A stretch of DNA of 64,000 bases from Marinobacter similis (lineage in GTDB: Bacteria; Pseudomonadota; Gammaproteobacteria; Pseudomonadales; Oleiphilaceae), in NCBI RefSeq assembly GCF_000830985.1, contig NZ_CP007151.1, forward strand, positions 3,658,001 to 3,722,000, read 5' to 3'. The notes below the pieces were generated by a model. That model saw only the letters and a list, made by a program, of their open reading frames with translations. It did no database searches and was not told the origin of the DNA. Positions 48,992 through 60,759 of this stretch are shown piece by piece (positions within the stretch are counted from its first letter, which is position 1; every line of letters starts with the position of its first letter). The translations under genes were made by a program, and so were the position numbers.

Positions 48992-49740
48992 TATTTTGGC
49001 TGCGCATCCAGTTGTTGACCGTTAACGCCCTGGCTGTCTTTGCCCATCAGGTACAGATAAATGGGCATCAACTCCTCCGGCGCAGGATTCTGCTGAGGGT
49101 TCTCGGCCGGATAGGCGTGTGCCCGCATATTGGTACGGGTAGCGCCGGGGTTCAGACTGTTCACGCGCACGTTGTGGCGCTCGTCATCCAGCTCATCAGC
49201 CATCAGTTGAGTCAGGCCTTCCACGGCGAACTTGGACACCGCGTAGGCACCCCAATACGCCTTGGCTTTCCGGCCGACACCGGAAGAGGTGAAGATCACC
49301 GAGGCGTCGGTCGATTTGCGCAGCAGGGGAATCATCGCGCGGCTCAGCAGGAAGGGTGCGGTGGCATTCACGTGCATCACCTTGTTCCACATTTCCGGGT
49401 CGTACAGCTCAACCGGACTACGGTCTCCGAGGATGGCAGCATTGTGGAGAATGCCATCCAGGCGGTCGAAGTTGTCTTCCAGGGTCATCGCCAGTTCTTC
49501 GTAGTCCTTAACCGCAGCGCCCTCGAAGTTCATCGGCACAATGGCCGGCTTAGGGTGGCCGGCCGCTTCTATCTCGTCGTACACCGCTTCCAGTTTGGAA
49601 ACGGTACGGCCGACCAGGATCACTGTTGCGCCGTGGGCCGCGTACGCCAGGGCAGCTGCCCGGCCAATACCGCTGCCAGCCCCGGTCACCATGATGATGC
49701 GGTCTTGCAGAAGATCGGCGGGCGCTTGGTAATCGTGCAT
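48991..49740 (-). CDS. YciK-family short-chain dehydrogenase
   Basis: SDR of 249 residues. Cofactor motif GAGSGIGRA, HNAAILGDR, catalytic Ser in SSGVG and YAVSK. ATG 49,740 (MHDYQAPADLLQDR) fits the family start; a longer upstream frame does not. In pseudomonads yciK sits after mupP and ubiG, as here. The substrate is unknown. Confidence 0.9.
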   Translation of the reverse strand: MHDYQAPADLLQDRIIMVTGAGSGIGRAAALAYAAHGATVILVGRTVSKLEAVYDEIEAAGHPKPAIVPMNFEGAAVKDYEELAMTLEDNFDRLDGILHNAAILGDRSPVELYDPEMWNKVMHVNATAPFLLSRAMIPLLRKSTDASVIFTSSGVGRKAKAYWGAYAVSKFAVEGLTQLMADELDDERHNVRVNSLNPGATRTNMRAHAYPAENPQQNPAPEELMPIYLYLMGKDSQGVNGQQLDAQPK

Positions 49741-49796
49741 AACCTGTCTCCGTGTCAGGCAGTTGCCGGTTTGAGAACCGGGTTCATATCTGCCGC

Positions 49797-50462
49797 TTAT
49801 TGTAACAGCTTTGCCAGGTCGCTGACGGTGTCGGCGATGATGTCGGCCTGCCATTGGTCAACGGACGCCGGCTCTTCGATATAGCCGTAGCGCACGGCGA
49901 TAGTCTTCATCCCAGCGTTGCGCCCGGCTTCGATGTCCCGCTCGTGGTCGCCCACATAAACAGCCTGGCCTGGGGCTACACCAATCTGGTCGCAAGCCAG
50001 GAACAAGGCTTCCGGGTGTGGTTTGCGCTCTGCCACATGGTCCGGGCAGATCACCGCCGCGCAGCGTTGCGCCAGGCCCAGGGCCTGAACCAGTGGCGCA
50101 GCAAAGCGCACCGGTTTGTTGGTGACAATGCCCCAGGGGATGCCGCGCTGCTCCAGCCCCAGAAGGATCGGGTCCATACCCTCGAACAGGCGGGTTTCCA
50201 CGGCAACCCCTTCCTCATAAAGATCAAGAAAGGCGGTGTGCTTGGCGAGGTAGTCCGGGTGTTCCGGCTCCAGGCCGAAGCCCACCCGTACCATGGCTCG
50301 GGCGCCGTTGGAAACGGACCGGCGAATGTGAGCTGCCGGCAAGGGTGCCAGCCCATGCTGTTGGCGCAGCTGGTTCAGGCACCTGATAAAGTCGGGGGCG
50401 GTATCGATCAACGTGCCGTCGAGATCAAACAGGACGGCTGAAGGGTTGGCGTCAGGCTTCAC
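49797..50462 (-). CDS. mupP: N-acetylmuramic acid 6-phosphate phosphatase (MupP)
   Basis: HAD phosphatase of 221 residues. Motifs: [14 protein letters not shown] with catalytic Asp pair, [31 protein letters not shown]. Often annotated as phosphoglycolate phosphatase, but the ubiG-mupP-yciK order is that of the pseudomonad peptidoglycan-recycling enzyme that makes N-acetylmuramic acid from its 6-phosphate. It overlaps ubiG by 11 bases. Confidence 0.82.
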   Translation of the reverse strand: MKPDANPSAVLFDLDGTLIDTAPDFIRCLNQLRQQHGLAPLPAAHIRRSVSNGARAMVRVGFGLEPEHPDYLAKHTAFLDLYEEGVAVETRLFEGMDPILLGLEQRGIPWGIVTNKPVRFAAPLVQALGLAQRCAAVICPDHVAERKPHPEALFLACDQIGVAPGQAVYVGDHERDIEAGRNAGMKTIAVRYGYIEEPASVDQWQADIIADTVSDLAKLLQ

Positions 50463-51168
50463 GGTCGTCTCGGGAATGCATCATGTAATTGACGTCGACG
50501 TCGCGGCCCAGTTTGTAAATCTTGGTTATGGGGTTGTAGGTCATGCCGGTCAGCTCCAGCACTTCCAGCCCGGCGTGGCGCAGGTGATCGGACATTTCCG
50601 AGGGCCGAATGAACTTCTTCCACTCGTGAGTGCCCCGGGGCAGCAGGTTCAGTACATACTCCGCACCGACAATCGCGAACAGGAAAGACTTGGGGTTGCG
50701 GTTGATGGTGGACACAAACAGGTGGCCGCCCGGTTTGAGCATGGCAGAGCAGGCTTTGATCACAGAAGCCGGGTTGGGCACGTGCTCTAGCATTTCCAGG
50801 CAGGTGACGACGTCGTACTGACCGGCGTGGTCGGCATCCTCGGCCAGCTCTTCAACGGTAATTTGCTGGTAGTCGACGGTGATACCGCTTTCCAGGCCAT
50901 GCAGCTTCGCCACCGACAGGGGCGCTTCGCCCATGTCGATGCCAGTGACATGAGCGCCGCGCTGGGCCATGCCTTCAGACAACAGGCCGCCACCGCAGCC
51001 AACGTCCAGCACCCGTTTGCCGGCAAGCGGCACCCGCTCATCGATGTAGTTCAAGCGCAACGGATTGATGTCGTGCAGCGGCCGGAATTCGCTGGTGGGA
51101 TCCCACCAGCGGCTGGCCAACGCCTCAAATTTTGCAATTTCATTCCGGTCTACGTTCTGGTTTGTCAT
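50452..51168 (-). CDS. ubiG: Ubiquinone biosynthesis O-methyltransferase
   Basis: SAM-dependent enzyme that does both O-methylation steps of ubiquinone synthesis. The start [19 protein letters not shown], motif [17 protein letters not shown] and [13 protein letters not shown] are characteristic. 238 residues. First gene of the ubiG-mupP-yciK cluster. Confidence 0.95.
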   Translation of the reverse strand: MTNQNVDRNEIAKFEALASRWWDPTSEFRPLHDINPLRLNYIDERVPLAGKRVLDVGCGGGLLSEGMAQRGAHVTGIDMGEAPLSVAKLHGLESGITVDYQQITVEELAEDADHAGQYDVVTCLEMLEHVPNPASVIKACSAMLKPGGHLFVSTINRNPKSFLFAIVGAEYVLNLLPRGTHEWKKFIRPSEMSDHLRHAGLEVLELTGMTYNPITKIYKLGRDVDVNYMMHSRDDREA

Positions 51169-51201
51169 GGTCTGCTGCCTGAGAAATCCTACGAAGTATG
51201 G

Positions 51202-52539
51202 TTATTTGGCCTGCTGCTGACTGATGCGTTCCTTCCAGCTATCCACCTTAACATCAGATCAGGTACATCAATGCGGGTGAGGCGGCCATCCTGTAATTGA
51301 GGTACGCCGTTAATCCAGCTATGGCTTACTGCCCGGCCGTGGTTGCTGTAGACCAGGTGGGACGCGGGGTCGTAGACCGGTTGCAGGAACGGATCGCTCA
51401 GATCCACGGCAATGAGGTCCGCCAGTTTGCCCGATACCACCGAGCCAAGCTCATGGTCACGGCCGAGAGCCTTGGCGCCGTTCAGCGTGGCCATGGTGAG
51501 AGCCTGGTGGGCAGACAGGGCAGAGGCGTCACCGGCAACTACCTTGGCTATCATCGCCGCGGTACGCAATTCGCCAAACAGGTCCAGGTCGTTATTGCTG
51601 GCAGCGCCGTCGGTGCCGATCGCGACATTGATCCCGGCGTTCATCAGTTGCTGAACCGGGCACAGGCCACTGGCCAGCTTGAGGTTGGATTCGGGGCAGT
51701 GGATGACGTGGGCGCCGGATTGGGCGACCGCTTCCCGGTCCTGATCGTTCACCTGGGTCATGTGCACGCACTGGGTGTTCGGCCCCAGGAGTCCAAGATC
51801 GGCCAGGCGCGCCAATGGGCGCTGGCCGAGTTTCTCAGTCGCGTCGGCGACTTCAAACTCGGTTTCATGCAGGTGGATCTGGATCGGTGCGCCGGTGCTG
51901 GCGGACAGTGAGATGGCACCCTGCATTGGGCCGTCGGAGACGGTGTAAGGCGCGTGCGGCCCAATGGCAGGGGTGATGTAATCGTCGTTTTGCCAACTGT
52001 TGATGAAAGCTTCGCCCTTGCTCAGGTACTCATCCGGCCCCGAGCCCCAGGACGTCGGGAAATCCAGCAGCGGAAAGGCAATCTGGGCGCGCATACCGAC
52101 ATCATGGGCGCCTGGGCGGCGATTTCCGGGAAAAAGTACATGTCCGAAAACGTGGTGGTACCGGTGCGCAGCATTTCGGCCATGGCCAGTTGGGTGCCGT
52201 CGGCAATGAAGTCTTCATTGATGAACTCACCCTCGGCCGGCCAGATATGGTCGTTAAGCCAGGTCATCAGCGGCAGGTCATCGGCCATACCCCGGAACAA
52301 CGACATGGCCGCATGGCCATGCAGGTTGATCAGGCCGGGCATGACCACGTGATGATCCAGATCGACCGTCTCACGGGTTCGAAAGCGCTCATCGGCCTCC
52401 TGTCGGGAGATCACCGCGGCGATCCGGTTGCCCTGGATGATGATGGCCTGGTGCTCCAGGACCGTGGCTTCGGGTTCGATGGGAATCACCCAACGGGCGT
52501 TAATGCGGATATCGCTGCGGTGATGGTGTCTGCCGTCAT
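51202..52539 (-). CDS. Methylthioadenosine/S-adenosylhomocysteine deaminase (MtaD-like), three frameshifts
   Basis: Amidohydrolase of 446 residues after repair. Metal motif [11 protein letters not shown], substrate-loop [21 protein letters not shown] and [14 protein letters not shown]. Breaks: near 52,522 (accat for acccat), near 52,108 (gcgccc for gcggccc) and near 51,250 (a missing T before aaggtggat). With all three, the start is MTAD at 52,539 and the end [10 protein letters not shown] at 51,202. It deaminates methylthioadenosine. It is divergent from mtnA. Confidence 0.85.
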
Positions 52540-52647
52540 TTACCTGCCTTCAGAGCCGGGCGCGGAGTTCCACGCTTTGAAAATGTAGCCCGGAAGTATA
52601 AACGTTATACTGGCGCTTTTCAGCGTTTCAGAATCGGAGCTGTGTTT

Positions 52648-53723
52648 ATGTCGAGTCCCTCTTCACCCGCTTCCTCGCCCGCCTCTTCACGAGTGGTTGG
52701 AACCGTGGCAATGCGTTGGCATGAGCACTGCCTGGAGTTACTGGACCAACGGCTCCTGCCCGCAGAGGAACACTGGCTAACGCTGGAGGGCGCATCCGGG
52801 GTTGCCCAGTCTATTCGCGATATGGTCGTGCGGGGGGCTCCGGCCATTGGCATCAGTGCCGCTTACGGGGTTGCGCTGGCGGCCGCCATGCCGGGGGTGG
52901 CGACTGGAAAGCGGAAATCATGCAGGCAATCCGCGAGCTGGCGGCGTCCCGGCCAACAGCGGTAAACCTGTTCTGGGCGTTGCAGCGCATGGAGAGAGTG
53001 TTCCACGACTGCCATTCTCTGGCTGAAGCCTGCGAGCGCCTGGCGGCAGAGGCCGTGGCAATCCATGAGGAAGATCTGGCCGCCAATCTGGCCATGGCCG
53101 ATCACGCCCTGGCAGCCATGCAGCCGGAACAGCCACTGTCGGTGCTGACCCACTGTAACACCGGGGCCCTGGCCACCGGCGGCTATGGTACGGCCCTGGG
53201 CGTGATCCGCCGGCTGCATGAGGAGAAATTACTGCACCGGGTGTACGCAGATGAAACCCGCCCCTGGCTTCAGGGTAGTCGTTTGACTGCCTGGGAACTG
53301 GCGCAGGAGGGCATTCCGGTCACTCTGAACGCCGATGGTGCAGCAGCGTCCATCCTGGCGAGCGAGGAAGTGCGCTGGGTGGTGGTTGGCGCTGATCGCA
53401 TCACCGCCAACGGCGACGTGGCCAACAAAATCGGAACCTACAGTCTGGCCGTGCTGGCCCGTCACCATCAGGTTAAATTCATGGTGGTAGCTCCATCCAG
53501 CACCGTGGATATGGCACTGGCGTCGGGCAAGGACATTCCCATTGAGGAGCGCGAGGGAGCCGAGCTCCGGGAGTTCCGTGGCATCCCGATTGCGCCCGAG
53601 GGCGTGGACGTGTTCAATCCGGTATTCGACGTCACGCCGGCGAATCTGATCGACGTGATCGTTACCGAGAAAGGGGTGGTTCACAACCCGGACAACGCCG
53701 GGATGCGTGAGTTATTTGGCTGA
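52648..53723 (+). CDS. mtnA: Methylthioribose-1-phosphate isomerase, one frameshift
   Basis: Isomerises methylthioribose-1-phosphate to the ribulose form in methionine salvage. [41 protein letters not shown] and [19 protein letters not shown] are the family motifs. The frame breaks near 52,898 (one base lost in the ccggggg run); the repaired product is 358 residues. ATG 52,648 follows atcggagctgtgttt. Its end overlaps the next convergent gene by 12 bases. Confidence 0.92.
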
Positions 53724-54512
53724 GGGCTTGCTGCCCCGGGTGCCTGGCGGTTTTTTGCCAAGCTTTGTGGTTTCGGCGGCTGGGTCGGAAAGGTTTTCGG
53801 CATAGGTAGCTTTCAATTCGGCCACCTGCTTTTCCTGTTCTTCAACGAAGTGCAGGGACATTTCGAAGCTCTGACGGGTGAACTCCAGCACCTTCTGAAA
53901 ACCTTCATCGGACAGGTTCCGCGCGTCATCGTGCCGGCGGAAAATGTTGATGAATTCTCGTTCCCGCTCGAACTGTAACGGCAGCCGGCCAACCCCCCAA
54001 TCGTTCAGGATCTGCCAGACTTCCGGGTTGTAGTTGCGGGTGGTGCGCATGATGAACGGGATGGGGTCATTTCGAGCAATCAGGGCGGCAAGGCGCAGGA
54101 TCAGTTCGAAAGACAGTGTGCTGGTGCCGTCTTCGATCGCCTCAAGCACCGATTTGTCCCTGAGATCCAGCGCTTCGCTCATCTCCGAGAGGGTCAGGCC
54201 GGCCACTTCGCGGATGTCTTTCAGGGACTGGCCCGCGGTGAGCATGGCTCGAAGCTGGTCCTGGGAGTTAATCAGCGCACGGCCAACGCGCATAGAGGTA
54301 TCGGTAGCGCGAACGCCAAAGCGGATGGCCGAGCCGGTAAGATTGGTCAGCCGGTCAATCAGGCCATCGGAGTCCTTGGGTTCCTGATCACTGGCGGTTT
54401 CCAGCTCCTTGATTTCCTCCATCGACCGCATCGCGTGCAGGGCATCCAGCAGGGTGTCCTGGAGCGCGCGTCGTGAAGCTCGGGACGGCTGGTCCTTGTC
54501 GTTCTCTGACAT
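53712..54512 (-). CDS. Helix-turn-helix (XRE-like) protein
   Basis: A protein of 266 residues with an HTH of XRE type in the middle ([20 protein letters not shown], then [19 protein letters not shown]). The C-terminal part is helical with [14 protein letters not shown] and a charged tail. It lies 17 bases after prc on the same strand, so it may be co-transcribed. Targets unknown. Confidence 0.82.
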   Translation of the reverse strand: MSENDKDQPSRASRRALQDTLLDALHAMRSMEEIKELETASDQEPKDSDGLIDRLTNLTGSAIRFGVRATDTSMRVGRALINSQDQLRAMLTAGQSLKDIREVAGLTLSEMSEALDLRDKSVLEAIEDGTSTLSFELILRLAALIARNDPIPFIMRTTRNYNPEVWQILNDWGVGRLPLQFEREREFINIFRRHDDARNLSDEGFQKVLEFTRQSFEMSLHFVEEQEKQVAELKATYAENLSDPAAETTKLGKKPPGTRGSKPSAK

Positions 54513-54529
54513 ACTCCGTCCCGTTCCGA

Positions 54530-56703
54530 TTATTGCGCTGGCGCCTGCGCCGCGATTTGACGCGGCGTCAGAATGGAGGCCATCTGCCGGTCCAGCTCCA
54601 GCATGTCCGCCATGATGTGTCCGCCTTCGCGGATGACAAAGTCCAGCTCGTCGTCAGTATTGTCCAACTCGGCGGCTTGCTGATCCTGCCAATCCTCAAG
54701 GTCTTCCAGGCTCGCAAAAGGCTCCTCTCCACGAAGTTGGCGACGGGCATTGGCGATGTTCAGCCTGGTCCGCTCGATCTGGTCGTGTTGGTTCTTGCGG
54801 GTGTCGAAGTTCAGGCTTACGGAATCCAGATTGCGCTGCTCTTTCAGGAAGTTGATTTCCTGTTGCAGCAGACTGAATTCAGGGCTGTCTGAGAATCGTG
54901 CCTCGTGACGGTCTCTCAGTTCATCGATAATACCGCTGAAATCAAAGTAACGATTGTGGGGAACCGACTCGATCTGGTCCCAGGGCAGGGCATGGTCAAG
55001 GGCGTTTTCACCGATACGGTCGTTGTCGATCCGGGACGGAATTTCGATGTCCGGAATCACTCCTTTGTGCTGCGTAGAGCCTCCGGACACCCGGTAGAAC
55101 TTGGATTGGGTAATCTTCAGCTGGCCATGGTTCAAAGGCCGAACTGCCTGTACCGTGCCCTTGCCAAAGGTTTGCGAACCCACCACCAGGCCGCGGCCAT
55201 AATCCTGGATGGCGCCAGCAAAGATCTCAGACGCAGACGCGCTCATCCGGTTGGTCAGCACCACCAGCGGGCCGTCGTAGGAAACCGACGGGTCCTCGTC
55301 GTTGAGTATCTGAACGTCGTTGTTGGCGTTGCGGATCTGAACCGTCGGTCCCTTGTCGATGAACAGGCCAACCAGATCGTTGGCTTCGTGCAGGGCGCCA
55401 CCGCCGTTGTTGCGCAGATCAATGACCAGGCCATCAACACCGTCTTCCTGTTCCAGTTCGGTGATCAGGTTGCGCACGTCCCGGGTGGTGCTTTTGTAGT
55501 TCGGGTCACCGGCCTGCATCGCCTGGAAGTCGGCGTAGAAGGTAGGAATGGTGATCACGCCCACGGTGTAGTCTTCGCCGCCGCGTTCCAGCTGAATAAC
55601 GTCCTTGCTGGCGCTTTGCTCCTCCAGCTTGACCTCGTCGCGCTTGATGGCGATGGTCTTGGTGATGGTTTCATCGCTGGCGTTGGCCGGAATCACCTCC
55701 AGGCTAACTACGGAATTCCGTGGTCCGCGGATAAGATCGACAACCTCATCGAGGCGCCAGCCTATGACGTTGACCGGTTTTTCGTCGTCCTGGGCTACCG
55801 AGACGATGCGGTCGGCGGGCTGCAGCTGACCCTGCTTGGAGGCCGGGCCTCCCGGAACCAGGCGCACCACCTTGGTGTATTCGTTGTCAGACTGGAGCAC
55901 CGCGCCAATACCTTCCAGCGACAGGCTCATGTTGATGTTGAAGTTTTCGGAGGTGCGCGGCGAGAAGTAGGAGGTGTGCGGATCCCACATGCCGGTAAAG
56001 GCATTCATGTAGGCCTGGAAGGCGTCTTCGCTACGCGCCTGGTAGGCCCGCTTGAGTTGGCCTTCGTACCGGCGACGCAGGTTCTCTTCGATGGTTTCGT
56101 CGTCGGTGCCGTTCAGGCGCTGCGCCAGCACTGCATTCTTGATGCGCTTGACCCAGAGTGCGTCCAGTGCCTTGGTGTCGGCCTCCCACTCGGCCTCGGC
56201 GCGATCCAGCAGAATACTTTCATTGACACTGAAATCCAGCTCAGTGACTCCGTCGTTGATCAGGTCCAGGGCGAACTGGAGCCGCTCGATGACCCGCTGC
56301 TGAACCAGGTTGTAGATATCGAACCCGGGCTGGAGCTGGCCGGTTTTCAGGCTGCGCCCAGCTGGCTCTTAACTCGATTGATCTTGTCCAGGTCCTGTTG
56401 AGTTAGATAAATCCGCTGGCCATCCAGGTATTCCAGGTAGGCGTCAAACACATCGCCGGACAGCTCGTCGCTGATGCCCAGATTCCGGAAATGGGTGAAC
56501 TGCAGCTGGCGGGCAATGAGGATGTTGGCTCTGGCCTGATCGATGGTCGGCGCAACGGGCTCATAAGTCAGCGACTCATCGACCTTCGCCTGCAGCCCCC
56601 AGGGCACCGCGACCAGCAGAGCCATGGTCAGGGCCTTGCAGAGTCTGGTTCGGGTGGGTTTGGCTGGGGTGTGCTTGGCGACAAATCTTTCCGCGATGGT
56701 CAT
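54530..56703 (-). CDS. prc: Tail-specific protease Prc, one frameshift
   Basis: Periplasmic serine protease that removes C-terminally tagged proteins and trims cell wall enzymes. The N-terminus has a signal sequence (ALTMALLVAVPWGLQA). PDZ region with VSLEGIGAVLQ, catalytic Ser in RMSASASEI and Lys in FGKGTVQ. The break near 56,353 (ggcgcagcc for ggccgcagcc) joins two frames; the repaired length is 724 residues, somewhat longer than E. coli Prc (682). Confidence 0.93.
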
Positions 56704-56878
56704 AAATGCTTACCTGACGGTGCTGGGCGCCGGTCCCAATTACAGAACCGTTCAAACCCGTTGGCGAATCAATTTATTGTAGGCAAGCGCTATCACCGTT
56801 GCCATAGGCATGTGGTTTCGGTTCGTGACAATCTGTCCATGAAATTGTCATGTATGACGTCGGACAGTCGGTGTTAAA

Positions 56879-56899
56879 GAGAGGGGCGGGGCCCCTCTC
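56879..56899 (-). terminator. Terminator of the beta-oxidation operon
   Basis: GAGAGGGG and CCCCTCTC form a perfect eight-base stem around CGGGG; on the minus strand it is followed by TTTAAC. It lies ten bases after the end of the minus-strand operon. Confidence 0.65.
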
Positions 56900-56908
56900 A
56901 CAGGATGG

Positions 56909-59058
56909 TCAGGCGAACGGGGTGTTGGCCTCGGCCTGGTCGAGCAGCAGTTTCGGCGGTGCAAATCGCTCGCCGTGCTGCTGCGCCAATTCCCGGGCCC
57001 GCTCGGTGAACGCGCGCACGCCATACTGGTTGATGAATTGGATAGCGCCACCGGTCCAGGCGCATAGCCGATTCCGAAGATGCTGCCCACATTGGCGTCT
57101 TCGATGGTGCGCAGTACCCCCTCCTCCAGGCAACGAACGGTTTCGATGGCCTGAATGAACAGAATCCGATCCTTAAGATCCTGCAATGCCACCGAGCGGG
57201 CCTTGCCAGCATCGACAAATTGGGTTTCCAGCTCTGGCCACAGGTATTTCTTGCCGTTGGCCGGGTACTCGTAGAATCCGGCGCCAGCAGCTTTGCCCTT
57301 GCGAGCGTGCTGATCCAGCATCTGATCGATTACGGCCTCGGCCGGGTGCGGGCGCCACGTATTGCCAGCCGCCTCGGTGTCCTTCTTGCTCTGGTCGCGG
57401 ATGTGGCGCATCAGGGTCAGGCTGACTTCGTCGGAAATAGCCAGAGGGCCAACCGGCATGCCACTCAAAACGCCGGCGTTCTCGATGCTGGCGGGGTGAA
57501 TGCCCTCGCCGAGCATGCAGATGCCTTCGTTTACAAAGGTGCCAAACACCCGGGAGGTAAAGAAGCCGCGGCTGTCATTCACCACAATGGGGATCTTGCC
57601 GATTTGCTGCACGTAATCGAACGCCCGGGCCAGGGTGTCATCGGAGGTGTTCTTGCCCACGATAATTTCCACCAGCTGCATTTTGTCCACGGGTGAGAAG
57701 AAGTGCAGGCCAATGAAATTTTCTGGCGCGTTGGAGGCTTCGGCCAACTGGGTAATGGGAATGGTTGAGGTGTTAGAGGCGAAGATGCCATTGGGCTTCA
57801 GTTTGGGCTCCGCTTCCTGGGTGACCTTGGCTTTCAGGTCGCTGTCTTCGAACACCGCCTCGATGACCAGATCGCAGCCGTCCAAATCGTCAGCATTGTC
57901 GGTGGCCTTGATGCGGCCAAGAATCTCCGCCTTCTGCTCTTCCGTCATCCGGCCCCGGCTGACTTTCTTGGCCAGCAGCTTGTCCGAATAGCTTTTACCT
58001 TTCTCGGCGTTTTCGACCGAAACGTCTTTCAGCACTACTTCAATGCCTCGGGTAGCGGTGGAGTACGCAATGCCCGCGCCCATCATGCCGGCGCCAAGCA
58101 CACCGACCTTCCGAAAGCTTTCCTTCTCAATGCCTTCGGGACGGCTACCGCCGGCCTTAATGGCATTGAGCTGAAACCAGAAGGTGCCGGTCATGTTCTT
58201 GGCGACCTGGCCAATAACCAGCTCGGCAAAGTATCGGGTTTCGATCAGGCAGCCGTTATCAAAATCGACCTGAGCGCCTTCAACGGCTGCCGACAGAATG
58301 CGTTCCGGCGCCGGATAGCAGCCTTTGGTTTTCTGCTTCAGCATGGCCGGCGCGATCGCCAGTTTTTGCGCCATGGCAGGATGCTGTGGTGCACCGCCAG
58401 TCAGCTTGAAGCCTTTCTGATCCCAGGGCTGCTGACAGCTGGGGTTGGCTTCGATGAATGCCCGGGCCCGGGTGATCAGATCCTCTGGTGTGTCGACCAG
58501 TTCATCCACAATGCCGGCCTTCAAGGCTGCGGCCGGATTCACTTTCTTGCCTTCCATCAGGTAGGGGAACGCCGCCTCAAGACCGATCATCCGGGGCAGA
58601 CGCTGGGTGCCGCCGCCACCGGGCAGCAGGCCGAGGGTGACCTCGGGCAGGCCCAGTTGCAGTTTGTCGTCGTTCAACGCCACGCGATGATGACAGGCGA
58701 GGGCGATTTCCAGCCCGCCGCCGAGGGCGCTGCCGTTGATGGCGGCAACCACGGGTTTGCCGCAGGTTTCAAGCGCACGCATGTCGGCTTTCAGGCCGTT
58801 CACCATGGTTTCGAATGCCTGCGCATCGTCGCGGGTGACCTTGTGCAGCTCTTTCAGGTCGCCACCGGCAAAGAAGGTTTTCTTGGCCGAGGTGATGATG
58901 ATGCCGCGCAGGTCGTCCAGGTCGCGTTTCACGCGGGCGACGGTCTCGGTCAGTGCCTCGCGGAACGCGCCATTCATGGTGTTGGCCGATTGGCCCGGCA
59001 TATCGATAGTGAGGGTCAGAATCTGGTCTGAACCCAGGTCGTAACGGATAGCACTCAT
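56909..59058 (-). CDS. Multifunctional fatty acid oxidation subunit alpha (FadJ/FadB type), one frameshift
   Basis: Enoyl-CoA hydratase plus 3-hydroxyacyl-CoA dehydrogenase of 716 residues after repair. Hydratase half: ALGGGLEIALACHHR with the oxyanion hole; dehydrogenase half: GVLGAGMMGAGIAY and GLHFFSPVDKMQLVEI. The break near 57,059 (gcgcctgg for gcgccctgg) restores the C-terminal PWTGGAIQFINQYG and ends at 56,909. Start ATG 59,058 follows aggagaactgatt. It lies 31 bases after the thiolase gene in one operon. Confidence 0.9.
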
Positions 59059-59089
59059 AATCAGTTCTCCTGTCGGAAATGGGTCGGGT

Positions 59090-60297
59090 TCAGACGCGTT
59101 CAATGATGGTGGCAATGCCCATGCCGCCGCCCACACACAGGGTGGCGAGGCCAAAGCGCAAGTCCCGGCGTTCCAGTTCGTCCAGGAGCGTACCCAGGAT
59201 CATGGCCCCGGTGGCACCCAGCGGGTGACCCATGGCAATGGCGCCGCCGTTTACATTTACCTTTTCATCCGGAACCGACAGCTCCCGCTGGAACCGCATC
59301 ACCACCGAGGCGAAGGCCTCGTTCACTTCGAACAGATCAATCTGGTCGACAGTCATGCCGGCCTTCTCAAGGGCCTTGCGCGCAGCCGGTGCCGGGCCTG
59401 TCAGCATGATGGTGGGATCGGTGCTGGTGACGGCGGTGGCAACAAAACGGGCCCGGGCTGTCAGGCCCATGGCTTTGCCCTTGGCCTCACTACCAATCAA
59501 CAGGGCGGTGGCACCATCGACAATACCTGAGGAGTTACCGGCGTGGTGCACGTGGTTGATCTTCTCGACGTAGTGGTATTTTTCCCGGGCCACGCCATCA
59601 AAGCCCATTTCGCCCATCATCTGGAACGAAGGTTTCAGGCCTGCCAGGGAATCGACGGACGTGTCGGCGCGAACCTGCTCGTCCCGGTCGAGAATGGTGA
59701 CGCCGTTCTGGTCGGTTACCGGCACGATGGATTTGGCGAAATAGCCGTTAGCCCAGGCATTGGCGGCTTTCTGCTGGGACTTCACGGCAAAGCCGTCCAC
59801 GTCTTCCCGGCTGAATCCTTCCAGGGTGGCAATCAGGTCCGCGCCGATGCCTGGGGCATGAAACCGGTATGCAGGTTGGTTTCGGGGTCGGAAGCCCAAG
59901 CGCCGCCGTCAGAGCCCATGGGTACTCGGGACATGGCTTCGACACCACCGGCAACCACCAGGTCCTCCCAGCCCGAACGAACCTTCATCGCCGCCAGGTT
60001 GACGGCTTCCAGGCCAGAGGCACAGAACCGGTTCAGGGTCACACCGGCTACTTTCTCATCCCAGTCCGCGGCCAGGGCCGCGGTTTTGGCAATATCCGCG
60101 CCCTGGTCGCCAACGGCGGTGACACAGCCCATGACAATGTCGTCAACCTGTGCGGTATCCAGCTGGTTTCTCTGCTGGAGTGCGTTCAACACGGTGGTGA
60201 GCAAGGTGATCGGCTTGACGCTGTGCAGCGAGCCATCTTTTTTACCCTTTCCTCGCGGCGTGCGGACTGCGTCGAAAATATACGCCTCGGTGGTCAT
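59090..60297 (-). CDS. Acetyl-CoA C-acyltransferase (thiolase), one frameshift
   Basis: Last step of beta-oxidation, thiolytic release of acetyl-CoA. Active-site Cys in [37 protein letters not shown] and CVGGGMGI with the second Cys. The break near 59,858 (caggcat for cagggcat) joins the halves; the product is 402 residues. Start [14 protein letters not shown] at 60,297. Confidence 0.93.
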
Positions 60298-60387
60298 GGT
60301 CTGTCCTCTGATCGTTGTTGTTACGGATAGAAATGCTGATGGCGTAACCATAGCGGTTTGAGGGGAGTGGGGGTAATGACGGGGGCT

Positions 60388-60402
60388 GCCAATCGAATTG
60401 GC
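60388..60402. promoter_or_regulatory. Palindrome in the thiolase/ComFB intergenic region
   Basis: GCCAAT-CGA-ATTGGC is a perfect inverted repeat 90 bases from the thiolase start and 85 from the ComFB start. It is a possible operator for either gene. No known regulator consensus matched by eye. Confidence 0.4.
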
Positions 60403-60486
60403 GAAATTGCTCAGCCAATATGACAACGCCACTGGGGGCTTCTATGGTTAATGATAGGTGTATGAAACCACGAGAGGCGCAGTGAC

Positions 60487-60750
60487 ATGTCCCTTCGAGA
60501 TGCCATCGATAACTTTTACGAACGGCTGGTGTTGGACGCGATTGACGCCACTCGGCAGGAGGCGGATACCACCGACTATCTGACCGATGTGATGTGTGTG
60601 GCGTTAAATCGTCTGCCGAACCGGTATTACCGACATTCCATCGATATGATGTTCTATCTGGCCGATGAGGAACTCAAGAGTATGAAAGAAAAATCCCTGG
60701 CAGAGGTCATGGCCGCCAGGGATTTCGTTCGGGAGCATCAGCGTGAGTGA
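60487..60750 (+). CDS. ComFB-family protein
   Basis: A protein of 87 residues: VLDAIDATRQEADTTDYLTDVMCVALNRLP split by NRYYRHSIDMMFYLADEE. The LNRLPNRYY core is the ComFB signature. Members bind cyclic di-GMP in cyanobacteria, so a second-messenger role is plausible here; no competence genes are nearby. It is divergent from the thiolase gene and stands alone. Confidence 0.82.
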   Translation: MSLRDAIDNFYERLVLDAIDATRQEADTTDYLTDVMCVALNRLPNRYYRHSIDMMFYLADEELKSMKEKSLAEVMAARDFVREHQRE

Positions 60751-60759
60751 ATCGCCTGT

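Noticed and set aside
54905..56401. Long plus-strand frame of 498 codons
   Set aside because: Antisense shadow of the Prc protease gene in GC-rich DNA.
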